Positions 30,633-40,901 of a stretch of 64,000 nt of DNA are shown one piece after another. The stretch lies in the NCBI GenBank assembly GCA_030833725.1, contig JAURGP010000004.1, positions 1 to 64,000 of the forward strand, written 5' to 3'. The notes under the pieces were generated by a model. It ran no database searches and was not told where the DNA came from. It saw only the letters and a list, made by a program, of their open reading frames with translations. Made by a program: the position numbers and the translations under genes. Position 1 is the first letter of the stretch; the number at the start of each line of letters is the position of its first letter. This stretch comes from Candidatus Kapaibacterium sp. (GTDB taxonomy: Bacteria; Bacteroidota; Ignavibacteria; Kapaibacteriales; Kapaibacteriaceae).

Positions 30633-33176
30633 ATGACGTTTTTGCGGACTGTCATCACGTCGGCTCTCATGCTCCTAGGCGGTTTTTGCCTTGGGGCGGT
30701 GTCTGTTGATGCGCAAACGCGAATTCGTGGCGTGGTGAACCAGTATGCACCCGTCTCGGACGTGGTTCCGTGTGATAGCACGGTCACGATGTCGGCTCCC
30801 ATGGCCCTCTTCCCAGGCGACCGCGTTCTTCTCATCCAGATGAAGGGCGCTGAGATCTCCGATGCCGACGATCCCTCTTACGGTACGATTCGCAACATTG
30901 GTGGAGCCGGTGCAGCCGAGCTCCTTACCGTGCGGCAGTTACAGGGTAATGTGGTGGAGTTCACCACACGGTTCGTCCATCGCTACGATCCTAAAGGCCG
31001 GATCCAACTGGTTCGCGTGCCTCAGTACACCGATGCCATCGTAGATGCGCCGCTTGTAGCACAGCCATGGAATGGAGCTACAGGCGGAGTCTTGGCTATT
31101 GAGGTCACGGGCATCCTCTATTTGCAGTCGAATGTATCAGTAAGTGGGATGGGTTTCGCCGGAGGTACTGTCTCCCCACCTGTCAGCCGATGCGATGTTC
31201 GCAACTACGTCATCAACTGGGCCTTTGGCTTGGCTGGTGGTAAAGGCGAGGGAATCGCGTCCGGTAAGCCGAATCAGACGCCAGCCGGTAGGGGGCCTCT
31301 GGCAAATGGTGGTGGTGGTGGAAATGGAAACAACGCTGGCGGTGCCGGTGGTGGCAATGGCGGTGCCGGTGGTGCCGGTGGTCGAGCAAACGTCTACTGT
31401 GTACCGTTGGATTCTGTTGGTGGCATCGAAGGTGCCTCGCTGGCACCCTATGCCGCTGACCAGCGATTCTTCATGGGTGGAGGCGGAGGCGGTGGTCACC
31501 AGAACGATGTACAGGGTACGAGTGGTGCCCCAGGTGGCGGAATCGTCCTGATCCGCGCGGGCCTCGTCTATGGCGACGGTCGAACCATCGAGGCGGATGG
31601 CGCGTCGGTGGTTGACACTGCCGACATGGACGCTGCCGGTGGCGGCGGAGCCGGCGGAACCATCATCCTCGATGTAGGGGATGTGGCGACGACCATCAAC
31701 ATCTCGGCACGCGGTGGCAATGGCGGACACGTTAAGCATCTCTACAACGCCCATGGTCCAGGCGGTGGAGGCGGAGGTGGCATGCTGATCACACGAATGC
31801 CATTCGACAAACTCACCGTGAACCTCTCCGGTGGGACGCCCGGCATCCATCTCACCAAGAGCAACGAGGCCTATCAACAATCGCGTGGTGCCGATACCGG
31901 TCGCATCGGTGCGATCCTAGACACGTTCACATGGAAACGGCCGCTCTCGATCCAGTTGGATGCTACTGGTGGTGGACCCATCTGCGAGGGTGTCAGCTCG
32001 GCTACCTTGGAGGCTTCTCCCGGATTTGTGTCGTACCTCTGGAACAACGGTAGCACGGAGCGCACGATCACCATAACGGAAGAGGGATCTTATTCGGTGA
32101 TTGCCGTGGATGCCATTGGCTGTGTGCGCGTCGTGGATGGATTGCGTGTGTGGTACAATCCCACGCAGTTCACGATGCCCACGATGGTGGACTTCGAGTC
32201 GATTCCAATCAACACCACCAAGCGCATGGTGCTGCCCATTCGCAACACCGACGACGAAGACATTGTGGTGTCCGGAATCGAGGAAACGGAATCCTTCCGC
32301 ATCATCTCACCACCATCATTTCCGATCACGATTCCAGCTGGGACAACGCTGGGAGTTGTGGTGGAGTTTTATGGTCGTGAACATCGTGCCTATGCCGAGG
32401 CACTGCGCATTCATCTGTCGCAGCCATGCCCCGATTCTCAGGATGTGTTGCTGAAGGCACTGGTGAGTCCGATCTATGCAACCTTTGTGGTACCTCGTGT
32501 CAAGGCAGAGGTAGGCGATACGGCCTTCCACCTTCCAGTGTACGTCCGTCTGTCACCCGATACGGCTCGCCTTCCGAACACCCATCTGCGCATCACGCTG
32601 GAACTCGATGCCCGGGTGTTTCACCCCCGACGTGTCATCAATGGCCGCATCGTGCGGAACATGATCGACATGCTTACCAACCGGAGGGTACTGACGGTGG
32701 AGATCGACTCGATCGATCTGTCGGTGCAGCAACCCTTGGTCACGGAGGTGGTGGGTACCGTGCTGATGACCACCATGAACGAGGTAGAGATCCGACCTGA
32801 TTTTGCCGAATGGATCTCGGTGTGGCAGCTCCCGATCACGTCATACGAGCCCGGTTTCTTGGTAGTGGACCCCGCCTGTTTCCAGGAAGGGCGTCACATT
32901 CGCATCTATGCCTTCCCATCGCTGATCATTGCTCCGAACCCTGCTCGGGACAATATCCGCATCTACACCACCCTGACTGCTCCCGGCGACTACATCGTGC
33001 AGATCGTCAACATCGAGGGAAGCGTCCTGCACGAGGATCGGGTGACGCACTCCGGCACGCTGGCCTCAAGCCACGAAACAACGCTGGATGCGTCTACATG
33101 GCCGTCGGGCCAATACATCGTGCGATTCACCACGCCACTTGTGGTTCACACGGATCGGCTCGTGATTCAGCGCTGA
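30633..33176 (+). CDS. Glycine-rich secreted protein with type A T9SS C-terminal sorting domain
   Basis: Signal peptide; GGGGGNGNNAGGAGGGNGGAGGAGG, GGGGGGGHQ; C-terminal IAPNPARDNIRIYTTL...WPSGQYIVRFTTPLVVHTDRLVIQR. Confidence 0.75.
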   Translation: MTFLRTVITSALMLLGGFCLGAVSVDAQTRIRGVVNQYAPVSDVVPCDSTVTMSAPMALFPGDRVLLIQMKGAEISDADDPSYGTIRNIGGAGAAELLTVRQLQGNVVEFTTRFVHRYDPKGRIQLVRVPQYTDAIVDAPLVAQPWNGATGGVLAIEVTGILYLQSNVSVSGMGFAGGTVSPPVSRCDVRNYVINWAFGLAGGKGEGIASGKPNQTPAGRGPLANGGGGGNGNNAGGAGGGNGGAGGAGGRANVYCVPLDSVGGIEGASLAPYAADQRFFMGGGGGGGHQNDVQGTSGAPGGGIVLIRAGLVYGDGRTIEADGASVVDTADMDAAGGGGAGGTIILDVGDVATTINISARGGNGGHVKHLYNAHGPGGGGGGGMLITRMPFDKLTVNLSGGTPGIHLTKSNEAYQQSRGADTGRIGAILDTFTWKRPLSIQLDATGGGPICEGVSSATLEASPGFVSYLWNNGSTERTITITEEGSYSVIAVDAIGCVRVVDGLRVWYNPTQFTMPTMVDFESIPINTTKRMVLPIRNTDDEDIVVSGIEETESFRIISPPSFPITIPAGTTLGVVVEFYGREHRAYAEALRIHLSQPCPDSQDVLLKALVSPIYATFVVPRVKAEVGDTAFHLPVYVRLSPDTARLPNTHLRITLELDARVFHPRRVINGRIVRNMIDMLTNRRVLTVEIDSIDLSVQQPLVTEVVGTVLMTTMNEVEIRPDFAEWISVWQLPITSYEPGFLVVDPACFQEGRHIRIYAFPSLIIAPNPARDNIRIYTTLTAPGDYIVQIVNIEGSVLHEDRVTHSGTLASSHETTLDASTWPSGQYIVRFTTPLVVHTDRLVIQR

Positions 33177-34564
33177 GGCGAAACCGGGCGCACAGACATC
33201 GTTGCCCGAGCACCCATGATCTGGTCGAGTTTTTCAACCGCTTCGCTGGATGTCCACGTATCGTAGATCAACGGATCGGCCATCAGCTCCTGCATCAGGA
33301 CATCCTGTTCAGCGCCAATACGTAGCGCTTCCGAGTAAGGGATGTCGTCGCGAAATGTGACCATCGTGTACAGCGGAACAAACTTCGTGGGATACCGCTC
33401 ATACAGAAAGGCCTCGATTTTCTTCTGTCGGAGAAATCGAGCATCGGCCACTTTGTCGCGCATTTCAACGAAGTTCATCAGCGCTAGGTCGGCAATAGCA
33501 TGTCCGTCCGGAACGCGATGCGCTTGATACAACTCCAGAGCCCCTTTCCAATCTCCCGTTGCCACATCAAGGCAGTCCATGAGCACCCGGCAATCCTCGA
33601 AGCCACAGTTCATACCCTGACCGTAGAACGGAACGATGGCATGGGCGGCATCGCCAATCAGGGCAACGGTGTCGTTGGCTACCCAAGGGTTGGCTCGGAC
33701 CGTGACGAGTGATGATGCAGGATTGGCCTGCCAGTCTTCATGCAGGGTTGGAAGATGCGGAAGGAGATCGGCAAACTGGGTTTCGAAGAAACGCTGAACG
33801 TCATCGCGCGATTGCAGTGCAGCAAATGATGCGTCGCCTGCTCCGTTGCCCTCATGTGCTAAGAAGAGTGTCACCGTGAAGCTGCCGTCGATGTTGGGCA
33901 GCGCAATGATCATGTAGCTGTGCCGAGGCCAGATATGCAGTGCGTGCGGGTCCAATCGAAAACCGCCCTCAGCTGTCGGAGGAATGTGGAGTTCCTTGTA
34001 GTCGTGCGGCAGATAGTTCTGCGAGTAGTTGTACCGATCGGTGGTTTGCATGCGTCCGCGAATGGCACTGAAGGCGCCATCGGCCCCAAATAGCACGTCG
34101 GCCTTGGATACCACACGCTCACCAGTACTGGTCTGTTCGAACATGGCTGTCTTCTGGGCAAGGTCCGCGTCGATACACTTCATGTTGAAGTGGATGCGAA
34201 CGCCACTCTCCTCGGCTAGGGTCATCAGTTTCTTGTTGAGTTCGCCACGCGACACACTGTTGATCGCCTGACCTTCCTTGCCGTAGGGCTGGTAGGTGAG
34301 TGTACCATCAACATCGTGCATTATCCGTCCTGCCATCGGAATGGCAATGGCTCGGATGTCGTCGGCAAGTCCGGCCACTTCCAGGGCACGCAAACCGCGA
34401 TCGCTCATCGCAAGGTTGATCGACCGCCCGGCCGACATGTTGGCCGCTCGCATATCGCCACGACGCTCAAACAGCGTTACGTCGTATCCGCGCTTGGCAA
34501 GCATGGTGGACAACAGCGAGCCTACAAGGCCGGCTCCGGCAATCGTAATGCGTTCAGTACTCAT
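33167..34564 (-). CDS. kmo: Kynurenine 3-monooxygenase (FAD-dependent)
   Basis: MSTERITIAGAGLVGSLLSTMLAKRGYDVTLFERRGDMR...SAGRSINLAMSDRGLRAL...VALIGDAAHAIVPFYGQGMNCGFEDC. Confidence 0.92.
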   Translation of the reverse strand: MSTERITIAGAGLVGSLLSTMLAKRGYDVTLFERRGDMRAANMSAGRSINLAMSDRGLRALEVAGLADDIRAIAIPMAGRIMHDVDGTLTYQPYGKEGQAINSVSRGELNKKLMTLAEESGVRIHFNMKCIDADLAQKTAMFEQTSTGERVVSKADVLFGADGAFSAIRGRMQTTDRYNYSQNYLPHDYKELHIPPTAEGGFRLDPHALHIWPRHSYMIIALPNIDGSFTVTLFLAHEGNGAGDASFAALQSRDDVQRFFETQFADLLPHLPTLHEDWQANPASSLVTVRANPWVANDTVALIGDAAHAIVPFYGQGMNCGFEDCRVLMDCLDVATGDWKGALELYQAHRVPDGHAIADLALMNFVEMRDKVADARFLRQKKIEAFLYERYPTKFVPLYTMVTFRDDIPYSEALRIGAEQDVLMQELMADPLIYDTWTSSEAVEKLDQIMGARATMSVRPVSPQR

Positions 34565-34583
34565 ACTGCAAAGTTCGGCAATC

Positions 34584-35186
34584 TCAGCGCGTTTGCCATC
34601 GGTCGGCATAACCAACGGGCAGGATCACGGGGTCGATGATGCGCACTGACTGGCCAACCGCCGGAGCTACGGTGATCCACTCAGATGAGGGTGCTTGCAC
34701 ATCAAAAATGCCAACGTCGTGACAGGCTACCGATACTCGCAATGTGCGACCCATCGTGTACACCTGCACCCGAAACGGCGTGCCCGGTGGGGGCAGAGGA
34801 GCCACGACCGTGATGGTTGAATCGGGCAACAGAACCTGTGTGTGGGTAGTGGAAATGTGCATCTCGACCGGGCTCCTCACCTTGAGCACGGTGTCGGCAT
34901 AGGGAGTCGAGCGCATCAGGAGCGATACGATCACGGAGGTATCGGTGGGAAGGTAGTCCGTCAGGATCTCTGCATCGAAGATCCCGTCAGTGACGTCGTC
35001 ACAGCGCAGTGCTACACGTGACGGGTAGGCAACAGTGAAGGCATTTGCAGCATCTACCTCCACCATGTCGTGACGCTTGATGATCCTGCCAGTAAGAGGC
35101 CAGTCGGTGTCCCGTTGCACGGTGAAGGACCACGGACTGCAGGAGACGCACAGGAGCATCAACAACACCCACGCTACGCTACTCAT
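34584..35186 (-). CDS. Hypothetical lipoprotein
   Basis: MSSVAWVLLMLLCVSC lipobox; start uncertain. Confidence 0.5.
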   Translation of the reverse strand: MSSVAWVLLMLLCVSCSPWSFTVQRDTDWPLTGRIIKRHDMVEVDAANAFTVAYPSRVALRCDDVTDGIFDAEILTDYLPTDTSVIVSLLMRSTPYADTVLKVRSPVEMHISTTHTQVLLPDSTITVVAPLPPPGTPFRVQVYTMGRTLRVSVACHDVGIFDVQAPSSEWITVAPAVGQSVRIIDPVILPVGYADRWQTR

Positions 35187-36564
35187 GCGGATATCCCTTG
35201 CCGTAGCGGAGTTCATCCCGACTGAACAATCGATCAAAGATGCTGGCACCGATGCCGAGGTAGAATCCCCGAAAGGCAGTGGGGTTGTCAAGCATGATCG
35301 GCCCCCGGCGACGGATCACGTCGGTGTCCAGAGTTTCGCCGGAAATGTATCCGGCGGTGATCATGAGCGATAGCTGATCACTCACCGGTAACGAGGCCTT
35401 TGCTGCCAGCTGGAAAAACGTGCTCGGCGCATAGCCCACTTCGACAAACGGCTCAATGGTAAATCGCGACGTCGTTGGCTGCCACACGTAGCCCACTCGC
35501 AACGGCAGGATCCCGATAGCAAACTCCTGCTGCCCCAGTGCTACAAATGTTGCCAGCGACGTGCCGACGCTCAGGCGATGATCCCACAGCGGAATGGCCA
35601 GCGACGTGTTGAACAGTCGAAAGAGTAAACCTGTGAGCGCCGGCGTAGAACCGGCTGCGGCGCCACGACGTGCAAAGATGGAAGCAGACACGTCCGTGGC
35701 TCCAACGAGCATGGCCTCGATCACGCCGATGTTCCACGCACTGTGCTCGTGAAACTTCCACTCGGTGTCGAGCTCCTCCTCACGATTCAGGAAGTCGAGG
35801 AGCGAGACTCCCACACCGGCATATGGGAAGTTTACAAAGACTCCCTCGAGCGAACGCCCCATGGCATAGCCCGCATAGAGGCGCATGTTCACACCGCCGA
35901 TGCTACCAACATCGGCCGAGGCACCGGCATTCACGTACTGCGAGGGAAAGGCCGCTAGATGCAGTTGCGGCGTGATGGCCACGTATGGTATTCGAGACCG
36001 AAGGTAGAATCTCTTGCGAATGCTGAGCACCCCGGCACCCATGAGCAAATGCGACGAGTTGTTGTCGGGGCGAATGGTTTCGTAGGCCGTGATACCCCAT
36101 GTCCAGTCCGGATCATCGGTAAACCAGTGCAGCTTCCATTCACCGATGCCAAAGCGCGAAATGCCACCCTTGAACAGATCATCACCAGCGGCGGGATCTT
36201 CTCCAAACAATAGTGTGGAGACGGGCGTGTACACACCGAAGAGTCCGTAGCCCAGAGATGATCCATCGAGCGACGACCCCATCAACCCCACGCTCTCAAA
36301 CAGTGCCAACCGCACGAAGGCTGGGTACTCCCGTGTTTCGATGCTATCGTATTGACGCAGCCAGCGTTCCTTGGTGACAGTGGAGGACGATGGATAGATG
36401 ATGCCGTTGGGACGGTCTCCCGGCTGATTGCGCATCTGCTCCGTGGTGGTGCTGTCGGCAATCGTGATCGTAAACCGGTCTTGCTCGGTACGCGTAACCG
36501 TGCCACAGCTTACCAGCATCAACGCAAGGATGCTTCCTACCGCATACCGCATAGCACCACTCAT
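35179..36564 (-). CDS. Hypothetical outer-membrane lipoprotein
   Basis: MRYAVGSILALMLVSC lipobox; beta-barrel-like pattern; ORF start moved from 36867 to avoid antisense-like N-terminal extension. Confidence 0.55.
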   Translation of the reverse strand: MSGAMRYAVGSILALMLVSCGTVTRTEQDRFTITIADSTTTEQMRNQPGDRPNGIIYPSSSTVTKERWLRQYDSIETREYPAFVRLALFESVGLMGSSLDGSSLGYGLFGVYTPVSTLLFGEDPAAGDDLFKGGISRFGIGEWKLHWFTDDPDWTWGITAYETIRPDNNSSHLLMGAGVLSIRKRFYLRSRIPYVAITPQLHLAAFPSQYVNAGASADVGSIGGVNMRLYAGYAMGRSLEGVFVNFPYAGVGVSLLDFLNREEELDTEWKFHEHSAWNIGVIEAMLVGATDVSASIFARRGAAAGSTPALTGLLFRLFNTSLAIPLWDHRLSVGTSLATFVALGQQEFAIGILPLRVGYVWQPTTSRFTIEPFVEVGYAPSTFFQLAAKASLPVSDQLSLMITAGYISGETLDTDVIRRRGPIMLDNPTAFRGFYLGIGASIFDRLFSRDELRYGKGYPHE

Positions 36565-37199
36565 TCGAACCTGACCTCCAAGGTGCACAGGTCGTCCAAG
36601 GAAGCCAGACCCCAATCGCCTGCGCGAACGGCGGCAACTCCAGCAGGTGTTCCCGTGAACATGGCGTCGCCTGGCTGCAAGCCAAAGACATCGTCGACGT
36701 ACGCAACCAGCTGGTCGATCGACCGCTCCATAAGTGCCGTCGAGGCCTGTTGCCGCACCTCGCCGTTGATGTGCAACGTGAGCTGCCATGGTCCGCCCCC
36801 TGCCAGATCCCATGGCACAATCGGACTCACCGGTGCCGAGCCTCTCCACGACTTTGCGGTAGCCCACGGTAGACCTTTCGCCTTGGCTGCCGCTTGTAGA
36901 TCGCGCGCAGTCAGATCTAATCCCACGCCAATACCAGCAATACCATCCACACCCATCACCACCACAAGCTCCACTTCATGGTGGATCTCCGTCGAGAACG
37001 ATGGAAGGGTAACAGATGAACCAGTGGGTCGATAGGCGGTAGGGGGCTTCAGGAAGACGATCGGATCGGCCACTGTACCCGCAGCAGGGAGTGGTGCTCC
37101 CATTTCGGCGGCGTGATCGGCGTAGTTTCTTCCGATGCAGTACAGCGTGCCAACCGGCAGTGTCTGGATGGAGGCGTCGGTGAATGTCCAGTAGGTCAT
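36561..37199 (-). CDS. Fumarylacetoacetate hydrolase-family protein
   Basis: GTLYCIGRNYADHAAEMGAPLP...DPIVFLKPPTAYRPTG...EIHHEVELVVVMG. Confidence 0.92.
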   Translation of the reverse strand: MTYWTFTDASIQTLPVGTLYCIGRNYADHAAEMGAPLPAAGTVADPIVFLKPPTAYRPTGSSVTLPSFSTEIHHEVELVVVMGVDGIAGIGVGLDLTARDLQAAAKAKGLPWATAKSWRGSAPVSPIVPWDLAGGGPWQLTLHINGEVRQQASTALMERSIDQLVAYVDDVFGLQPGDAMFTGTPAGVAAVRAGDWGLASLDDLCTLEVRFE

Positions 37200-39370
37200 C
37201 GCGGTTGGAGTTGTGGCTTTGATTGTGGTTGGAGAGTATCGGTCGAGAGCGAGTCGAGAACTTCCTCAGCCGGAGGATTGGCAATCGCCTCAGGCGTGAT
37301 GATGTCGAGGCTGTCGCGTGGTACGTCAAACGTGGCCGCTGCGTAAGGAATCGTAGCATCGCTGTACACCTTGCCCATCAGCTTGCCAAAGATCGGCGCA
37401 GCAGCGCGTCCGCCTTGGCCGTAGTCCCCAGTGAAGGTTACACGACGATCATCGAAACCCGTCCAGATTCCGCAGACAAGCTGCGGAGTGAATCCCACAA
37501 ACCACGCATCGGCAAAATCGTTGGTCGTGCCCGTCTTCCCGGCAGCAGGACCCTTGTAGTACTGGCGCACGCGCGAGCCTGTTCCTCCGTCCACCACGCC
37601 CTGCATCATCGACATCATGTTGGTGGCAACCTGGACGTCCATGGCATCCTTCACATCGTGAGGTAGGCGTGCCTGGTAGAGAATGTTGCCCATGCGGTCT
37701 TCGATGCGGGTGATGTAGGCCGGAGGGATCGCCACGCCCTGCGTGACGAACGGAATGTAGGCGGTGGTGAGCTCGATGGGCGACACTTCTGTGGCTCCCA
37801 GCGCGATGGCCGGCACGGCCGTCAGTGGCGATGTGATGCCGGCTCGGCGACACACGTCAATCACCTTAAGGGGTGTAGTGACCCCCGTGACCAGTCGGGC
37901 GGCCACGGAGTTGGTGGAGAACTTCAGTGCTCGGCGCAATGTGATCGGTCCACCCGTTTTCGATGTGCCACGCGGTGCCCACACTTCTCCCGTTTCGGGA
38001 AGGATGATGCTAAACGGTCCACTCTCCACGACATCTTCAGGCGTGAATCCCTCCTCAAGGGCTGCGGCGTAGACAAATGGCTTGAAGGCCGATCCCGGCT
38101 GTCGGCGAATCTGAGTCACGTGATTGAGGGAGTACCTGCCGGCACGATCTAGCTCCATCGCACGTGGAGACGCTCCCACCATGGCCACAATCGCACCCGT
38201 ACGAGCATCCAGCGTGACCAGACCCACCTGAATCGTAGCGGCTACCATCTTTACGGAGTCGATAAACGATTGTGTGCGCAGGAGTCTGCTGCGCACGGCT
38301 GGTCGGTCCGCCTTTGAAGCTGATACGTACTGTGGGTGCTGCTGCACGGCACGCTTGAGAATCGATTGGAGGATGTCCTTTCTGCTCTGCCACGACCAAC
38401 TGCGATCGAAGAGAGCCTGGTACTGCTCTAGGTGTTCGGCAACGGCCTGCTGGGCATAGCGCTGAACCTTAGCATTGAGCGTTGTGTGGATCACCAGTCC
38501 GTCACGGTACAGATCGCGGCCGTCGAGCAAGTCGTTCCACTCACCTCGTGGAGACAGTTTCTGTCGGATCACCTCCACGAAATGGGGAGCGATACCTCGA
38601 CTGATCGCTTCTGGTGTGAATCGGCTAAGGGGCTCATCCTGTGCTGCAATGCGGACGCTTTCGGAAATCATCTCCTCGTTGTACATCATGTCGAGAATCA
38701 GATTGCGCCGACCGATTCCCTCGGTGTCGTTACGGTTGTATCGCTCCGGTGCTTTGAACAAACCAACGAGGTAGGCACACTCGGCAACCGTGAGTTCGCG
38801 TGGCTGCTTGCCGAAGTAGGTGTAGGCTGCCTCGCGGATGCCATAGGCCCCCTTCCCGTAGTACACGGTGTTGGCATACATCTCAAGAATCTCGTTCTTA
38901 GTGTATGTCTGCTCGATCTGAAACGCTGTGTAGGCCTCGCGGATTTTGCGTGCGAGTGTGCGCTCGCGCTTGAAGTACAGATTCAGGGCAAGCTGCTGCG
39001 TAATGGTCGAGGCGCCCTCCTTAGCCCGAAGTGCAAAGACATTTTTAACGGCAGCCTTCGCAATCCGCAGCGCATGCACGCCCCAGTGATCGTAGAAGGC
39101 TCGATCCTCCGTAGCAATCAAGGCTTCGATGAACGGGCGCGGAATGGAATCATAGGGTAGGTAGGTACGCCGAGTAGTGGCGAAGTACTCTAACACCTCA
39201 CCGTCGGCACTCATCACTTGTGTTGCCAGTTCCTGTCGCGGATTTTCCAGATCAGCAACCGATGGCAGATCGCTGGACGACATGATCACCCACGTGATGT
39301 AGATCAGCACCATGCTCACCGCAATAGCCACGGCAACAACGATGCGTAGAAAGAGTGTTTTGAGGTTCAT
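37196..39370 (-). CDS. Class A penicillin-binding protein (PBP1A family)
   Basis: ATEDRAFYDHWGVH, GASTITQQLALNLYF, transpeptidase RQPGSAFKPFVYAAAL, AAGKTGTTNDFADAWFVGFTP. Confidence 0.95.
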   Translation of the reverse strand: MNLKTLFLRIVVAVAIAVSMVLIYITWVIMSSSDLPSVADLENPRQELATQVMSADGEVLEYFATTRRTYLPYDSIPRPFIEALIATEDRAFYDHWGVHALRIAKAAVKNVFALRAKEGASTITQQLALNLYFKRERTLARKIREAYTAFQIEQTYTKNEILEMYANTVYYGKGAYGIREAAYTYFGKQPRELTVAECAYLVGLFKAPERYNRNDTEGIGRRNLILDMMYNEEMISESVRIAAQDEPLSRFTPEAISRGIAPHFVEVIRQKLSPRGEWNDLLDGRDLYRDGLVIHTTLNAKVQRYAQQAVAEHLEQYQALFDRSWSWQSRKDILQSILKRAVQQHPQYVSASKADRPAVRSRLLRTQSFIDSVKMVAATIQVGLVTLDARTGAIVAMVGASPRAMELDRAGRYSLNHVTQIRRQPGSAFKPFVYAAALEEGFTPEDVVESGPFSIILPETGEVWAPRGTSKTGGPITLRRALKFSTNSVAARLVTGVTTPLKVIDVCRRAGITSPLTAVPAIALGATEVSPIELTTAYIPFVTQGVAIPPAYITRIEDRMGNILYQARLPHDVKDAMDVQVATNMMSMMQGVVDGGTGSRVRQYYKGPAAGKTGTTNDFADAWFVGFTPQLVCGIWTGFDDRRVTFTGDYGQGGRAAAPIFGKLMGKVYSDATIPYAAATFDVPRDSLDIITPEAIANPPAEEVLDSLSTDTLQPQSKPQLQPR

Positions 39371-39410
39371 GTTCTCTTCATGTTCTCTTCAGGTTCATGT
39401 CCGCGTTTCT

Positions 39411-40901
39411 CTACTGCAGCTCAACTTTCTGCAATTCTACACGTCGCGCGCGCTTGCGCCACCGATCAAGAGATTCACCGTCTCTTCGCACTGGTAACTG
39501 TGACTCTCCCGAGGATCGCGCTTCCAGAAGGGCGGGGTCGACGCCTCGTTGTACGAGCTGTTGAATCACAAATCGTACGCGTTGCTCTCCAAGCACGAAG
39601 TTACTCTCATCCGAGTCCACGTCGTCGGTATGTCCTACAAGCACCACCCGCTGAAGGTGTGAGGAGCTAGCCAGGAGGTTCTCAGCAAGTCGGTCAAGGT
39701 CGTTCACCCACCGCCGAGGGGTCTCCGCGCCGGTGCTGTCAAGGGTGAATTCGTAGGGCTGATCGAAGACCGCCGATGGAAAGTTGATACGCAGAGTGTA
39801 CACTACTGGCAGTGCCAAGGGTGGCGCCTGTATGCTCGTATCCGCATGCGTTGGTGTTGCAATCGTGACGTCGTCGAAAAACAGTCCTGGCGCGTCAGCG
39901 GCAATCACGACGGTGGTGGCCACTGGTAGTTTCAGAGCATACGATCCCTCGTTGTTCGTTGTCGTGGAACCGAGAATTGCCGGAGACGCAGCATCCCGGG
40001 CCGTGACCGTGGCGCGGGCGATCGGCTCGTTCGTCACCTGGTTGACCACCGTGCCTGTGACGGTGGTTGTTGGTGCTGCCGAAGAACGCGTGGCCACGAA
40101 GAGATCCATCGTACGCTGTGTGCCATGCGGTCGATTGGAGCCGAAGTACAACGCCGTATCTCCAACCATGCGGGGAAAGATCTCATCGTGCTCGGTGTTG
40201 ATCCACGCACCAAGGTTGGTCACGTTCACAGCCGTAGGCCTGCGATCGGACATGCGGAGGGTAGCAACAAACAGATCATATCCACCTACGGTCTGGTGTC
40301 CAGCCGACGAGAACAAGAGCGTGGTGTCGTCCACGAATTGGGGTGAGAGCTCATCACACGGTGTGTTGATCACACCAGCCAGTGGCTGCGTATCAAGCCA
40401 GCGCTCACCGTCCCATTGCCGCACAACCAGATCCGTACCACCAACGCTTCCGGGTCGGTTTGAACTAAACACCAGCAGGCGTCCGTTGGGCGACAGCGTT
40501 GGCTGCTCATCCCAAGCGATCCGATCGATCAACTCCGCAAGGGGCGTTGTGGTGGAGTCGAACACACAGGACTCGCACTGTTCGATCGTGTGAGCATCTC
40601 GGCGTCGAACCGGGACGTACGTGGTTGTTGCTGCATCCTGTCCGCGCACGAGTAGGTCGTGTGAGCCATACGGAACCAACCCCCACTCTTGCAGTTCAGA
40701 CTGTGCACCAACAACGCGATCAAGTGTCCATGCTGGTGGAGCAAGATCCCACGGAACCATGGTAGTAGGCACGTACGCCGAAGGCTCACAGGCAGGAGGA
40801 GGTGGTGGAAGGGGGCAGGGTGGCACGCTGCGCTGCACCCGCGGTAGGGAGCACGACGTCAGGATCCACGCCGCCGTGGCAACCAGCACCAACGCTCTCA
40901 C
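39411..40901 (-). CDS. OmpA-family protein with PD40 repeats and carboxypeptidase-regulatory-like domain
   Basis: QPTLSPNGRLLVFSSNRPGSVGGTDLVV; GTVVNQVTNEPIARATVTARD; OmpA-like VVLVGHTDDVDSDESNFVLGEQRVRFVIQQLVQRGVDPALL. Confidence 0.82.
   Translation of the reverse strand: MRALVLVATAAWILTSCSLPRVQRSVPPCPLPPPPPACEPSAYVPTTMVPWDLAPPAWTLDRVVGAQSELQEWGLVPYGSHDLLVRGQDAATTTYVPVRRRDAHTIEQCESCVFDSTTTPLAELIDRIAWDEQPTLSPNGRLLVFSSNRPGSVGGTDLVVRQWDGERWLDTQPLAGVINTPCDELSPQFVDDTTLLFSSAGHQTVGGYDLFVATLRMSDRRPTAVNVTNLGAWINTEHDEIFPRMVGDTALYFGSNRPHGTQRTMDLFVATRSSAAPTTTVTGTVVNQVTNEPIARATVTARDAASPAILGSTTTNNEGSYALKLPVATTVVIAADAPGLFFDDVTIATPTHADTSIQAPPLALPVVYTLRINFPSAVFDQPYEFTLDSTGAETPRRWVNDLDRLAENLLASSSHLQRVVLVGHTDDVDSDESNFVLGEQRVRFVIQQLVQRGVDPALLEARSSGESQLPVRRDGESLDRWRKRARRVELQKVELQ

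Noticed and set aside
31300-31400. GC-rich glycine tract as a regulatory DNA repeat
   Set aside because: Stays in one reading frame and encodes a consistent Gly-rich segment of an exported protein.
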